A stretch of DNA of 37,988 nucleotides from Demequinaceae bacterium (lineage in GTDB: Bacteria; Actinomycetota; Actinomycetes; Actinomycetales; Demequinaceae), in the NCBI GenBank assembly GCA_024643505.1, contig JAHEMW010000005.1:1-37988 (forward strand), in the 5' to 3' direction. Positions within the stretch are counted from its first letter, which is position 1, and each line of letters opens with the position of its first letter. This document shows, in pieces, positions 36,808 through 37,988 of this stretch. The translations under genes and the position numbers were made by a program. Under the pieces are notes generated by a model. It saw only the letters and a list, made by a program, of their open reading frames with translations. It was not told where the DNA came from and did no database searches.

Positions 36808-37988
36808 ATGCGCCCTTTGGCCTATCGACCCTCACGGACGGCGCCAACGCCACTGGCGCTCCTCGCAGCACAGACGCGCGCCACGATTGACCCGGTTGGG
36901 GCAGAGGTCAGTGTGACGGGCGTGACGCTCGATTCTCGCGCCGTTGAACCCGGCGACCTGTTCGGCGCGATGCCCGGCGAGCATGCCCATGGCGCGACGT
37001 ACGCGCAGGCCGCTGTCAACGCGGGCGCCGCCGCTATCGTCACAGACTCCGCGGGTGCCGCGCTCGTACGCGCCGCCGGCATTGACCTCCCGCTGCTCGT
37101 ATCGATCCATCCGCGGCGCACACTCGCACTGGCGTCCGCTGAGATCTTTGGGCATCCGTCCACCCAGATCCCGCTGATCGCGGTCACCGGCACGAACGGA
37201 AAGACCACCTCCGCGTTCCTCATCGAGGGTGCGCTCGGCGCTGTCCACGCCAAGACGGCTCTGCTCGGCACGGTAGAAATGCGGATCGACGATGAGGTGG
37301 CGCCCTCGAGCCGCACGACGGTGGAGGCGCCGCAGTTGCAAGGTTTGCTTGCGCGCATGCTCGAGAAAGGCGTGACCGCCGCCGTTTCAGAGGCGTCCTC
37401 TCAGGCACTCGCGCTCGAGCGAGTGACGGGAACGCGATTCTCGGTGGCACTGTTCACGAACCTCCAGTACGAGCACCTCGACTTCCACGTCACGATGGAG
37501 GAGTACTTCTCGCAGAAGCGGCGCCTTTTTACACCGGAGTTCTCGGACCGCGGCGTTGTCTTGGTTGACGACGAATGGGGCAGGCGGCTCGCTCGCGAGG
37601 CGACCATTCCCATCGAAACCGTTGCGACGCGCGACGGCGCCGGACCGGCTGACTGGACCGTCGTTGACGCACGGCTGGCCACCGATGCGCGCATGGCCTT
37701 TACGCTCGTCGACCCTGCCGGCGTCGGACACGAGGTCGTGAGCCCGCTGCCCGGCAGCATCAACGTGTCGAATGCCGCAGGCGCCGTCGTGGCGGCGGTT
37801 GCGCTCGGCACGCCCATCCACGCCGCGATCGCGGGCCTCGCTCACGCCAGAGCGGTGCCGGGACGCACCGAGGTTGCCATCGCACGCAGCGAGACGGATC
37901 CGCTCGCGGTGGTCGACTACGCGCATACGCCAGACGGGCTCGGCGCCGTGCTTGAGGCGATGCGGGGCATCACGCCGGGGCGGGTGAT
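36808..37988 (+). CDS. murE: UDP-N-acetylmuramyl-tripeptide synthetase MurE (truncated by window end)
   Basis: DSRAVEPGDLFGAMPGEHAHG, VTGTNGKTTSAFLIE, EASSQALAL, FTNLQYEHLDFHVTMEEYFSQKRRLF, VDYAHTPDGL; no stop in the window, so missing from the ORF track. Confidence 0.95.
   Translation, partial: MRPLAYRPSRTAPTPLALLAAQTRATIDPVGAEVSVTGVTLDSRAVEPGDLFGAMPGEHAHGATYAQAAVNAGAAAIVTDSAGAALVRAAGIDLPLLVSIHPRRTLALASAEIFGHPSTQIPLIAVTGTNGKTTSAFLIEGALGAVHAKTALLGTVEMRIDDEVAPSSRTTVEAPQLQGLLARMLEKGVTAAVSEASSQALALERVTGTRFSVALFTNLQYEHLDFHVTMEEYFSQKRRLFTPEFSDRGVVLVDDEWGRRLAREATIPIETVATRDGAGPADWTVVDARLATDARMAFTLVDPAGVGHEVVSPLPGSINVSNAAGAVVAAVALGTPIHAAIAGLAHARAVPGRTEVAIARSETDPLAVVDYAHTPDGLGAVLEAMRGITPGRV

Noticed and set aside
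1-37988. Defence island, prophage, transposon, tRNA/rRNA genes
   Set aside because: No integrase, transposase, terminal inverted repeats, restriction/toxin modules, or tRNA cloverleaf-like sequences were recognised; gene order is core chromosomal.

Overview
This 38 kb window is a high-GC, gene-dense chromosomal segment. Its gene order and protein families look actinobacterial (Micrococcales-like; this is inference from content). It is mostly conserved housekeeping DNA: thyX-dapA-rnj-ftsK; pgsA-cinA-clgR-DUF3046-recA-recX; rny-miaB-miaA-dapF; hflX-dinG; lexA / LysM SOS gene / nrdR; a DEAD-box helicase and serA; helD / PAC2; csp; DUF3040; and the start of the dcw cluster (mraZ-rsmH-ftsL-ftsI-murE). 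I see no CRISPR array, prophage, transposon, tRNA or rRNA, and no recognisable defence island. I cannot claim a wholly new system. The points most worth a second look are: (i) the lexA/LysM regulatory region, with three SOS boxes plus a RecA-NDp (PafBC-type) promoter-like element, and a parallel SOS box plus RecA-NDp-like element at recA; (ii) two genes (recX and the DEAD-box helicase) whose conserved N-termini lie in an open frame with no ATG/GTG/TTG, where the only plausible starts are CTG and ATA codons overlapping the upstream stop; (iii) a palindromic AT-rich candidate bidirectional promoter between helD and a PAC2 gene; (iv) a 7-bp heptamer array across the dinG stop; (v) unlisted or unexplained microproteins; (vi) convergent gene pairs with no intergenic space. 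All calls come from reading the sequence and supplied ORFs; no searches were run.
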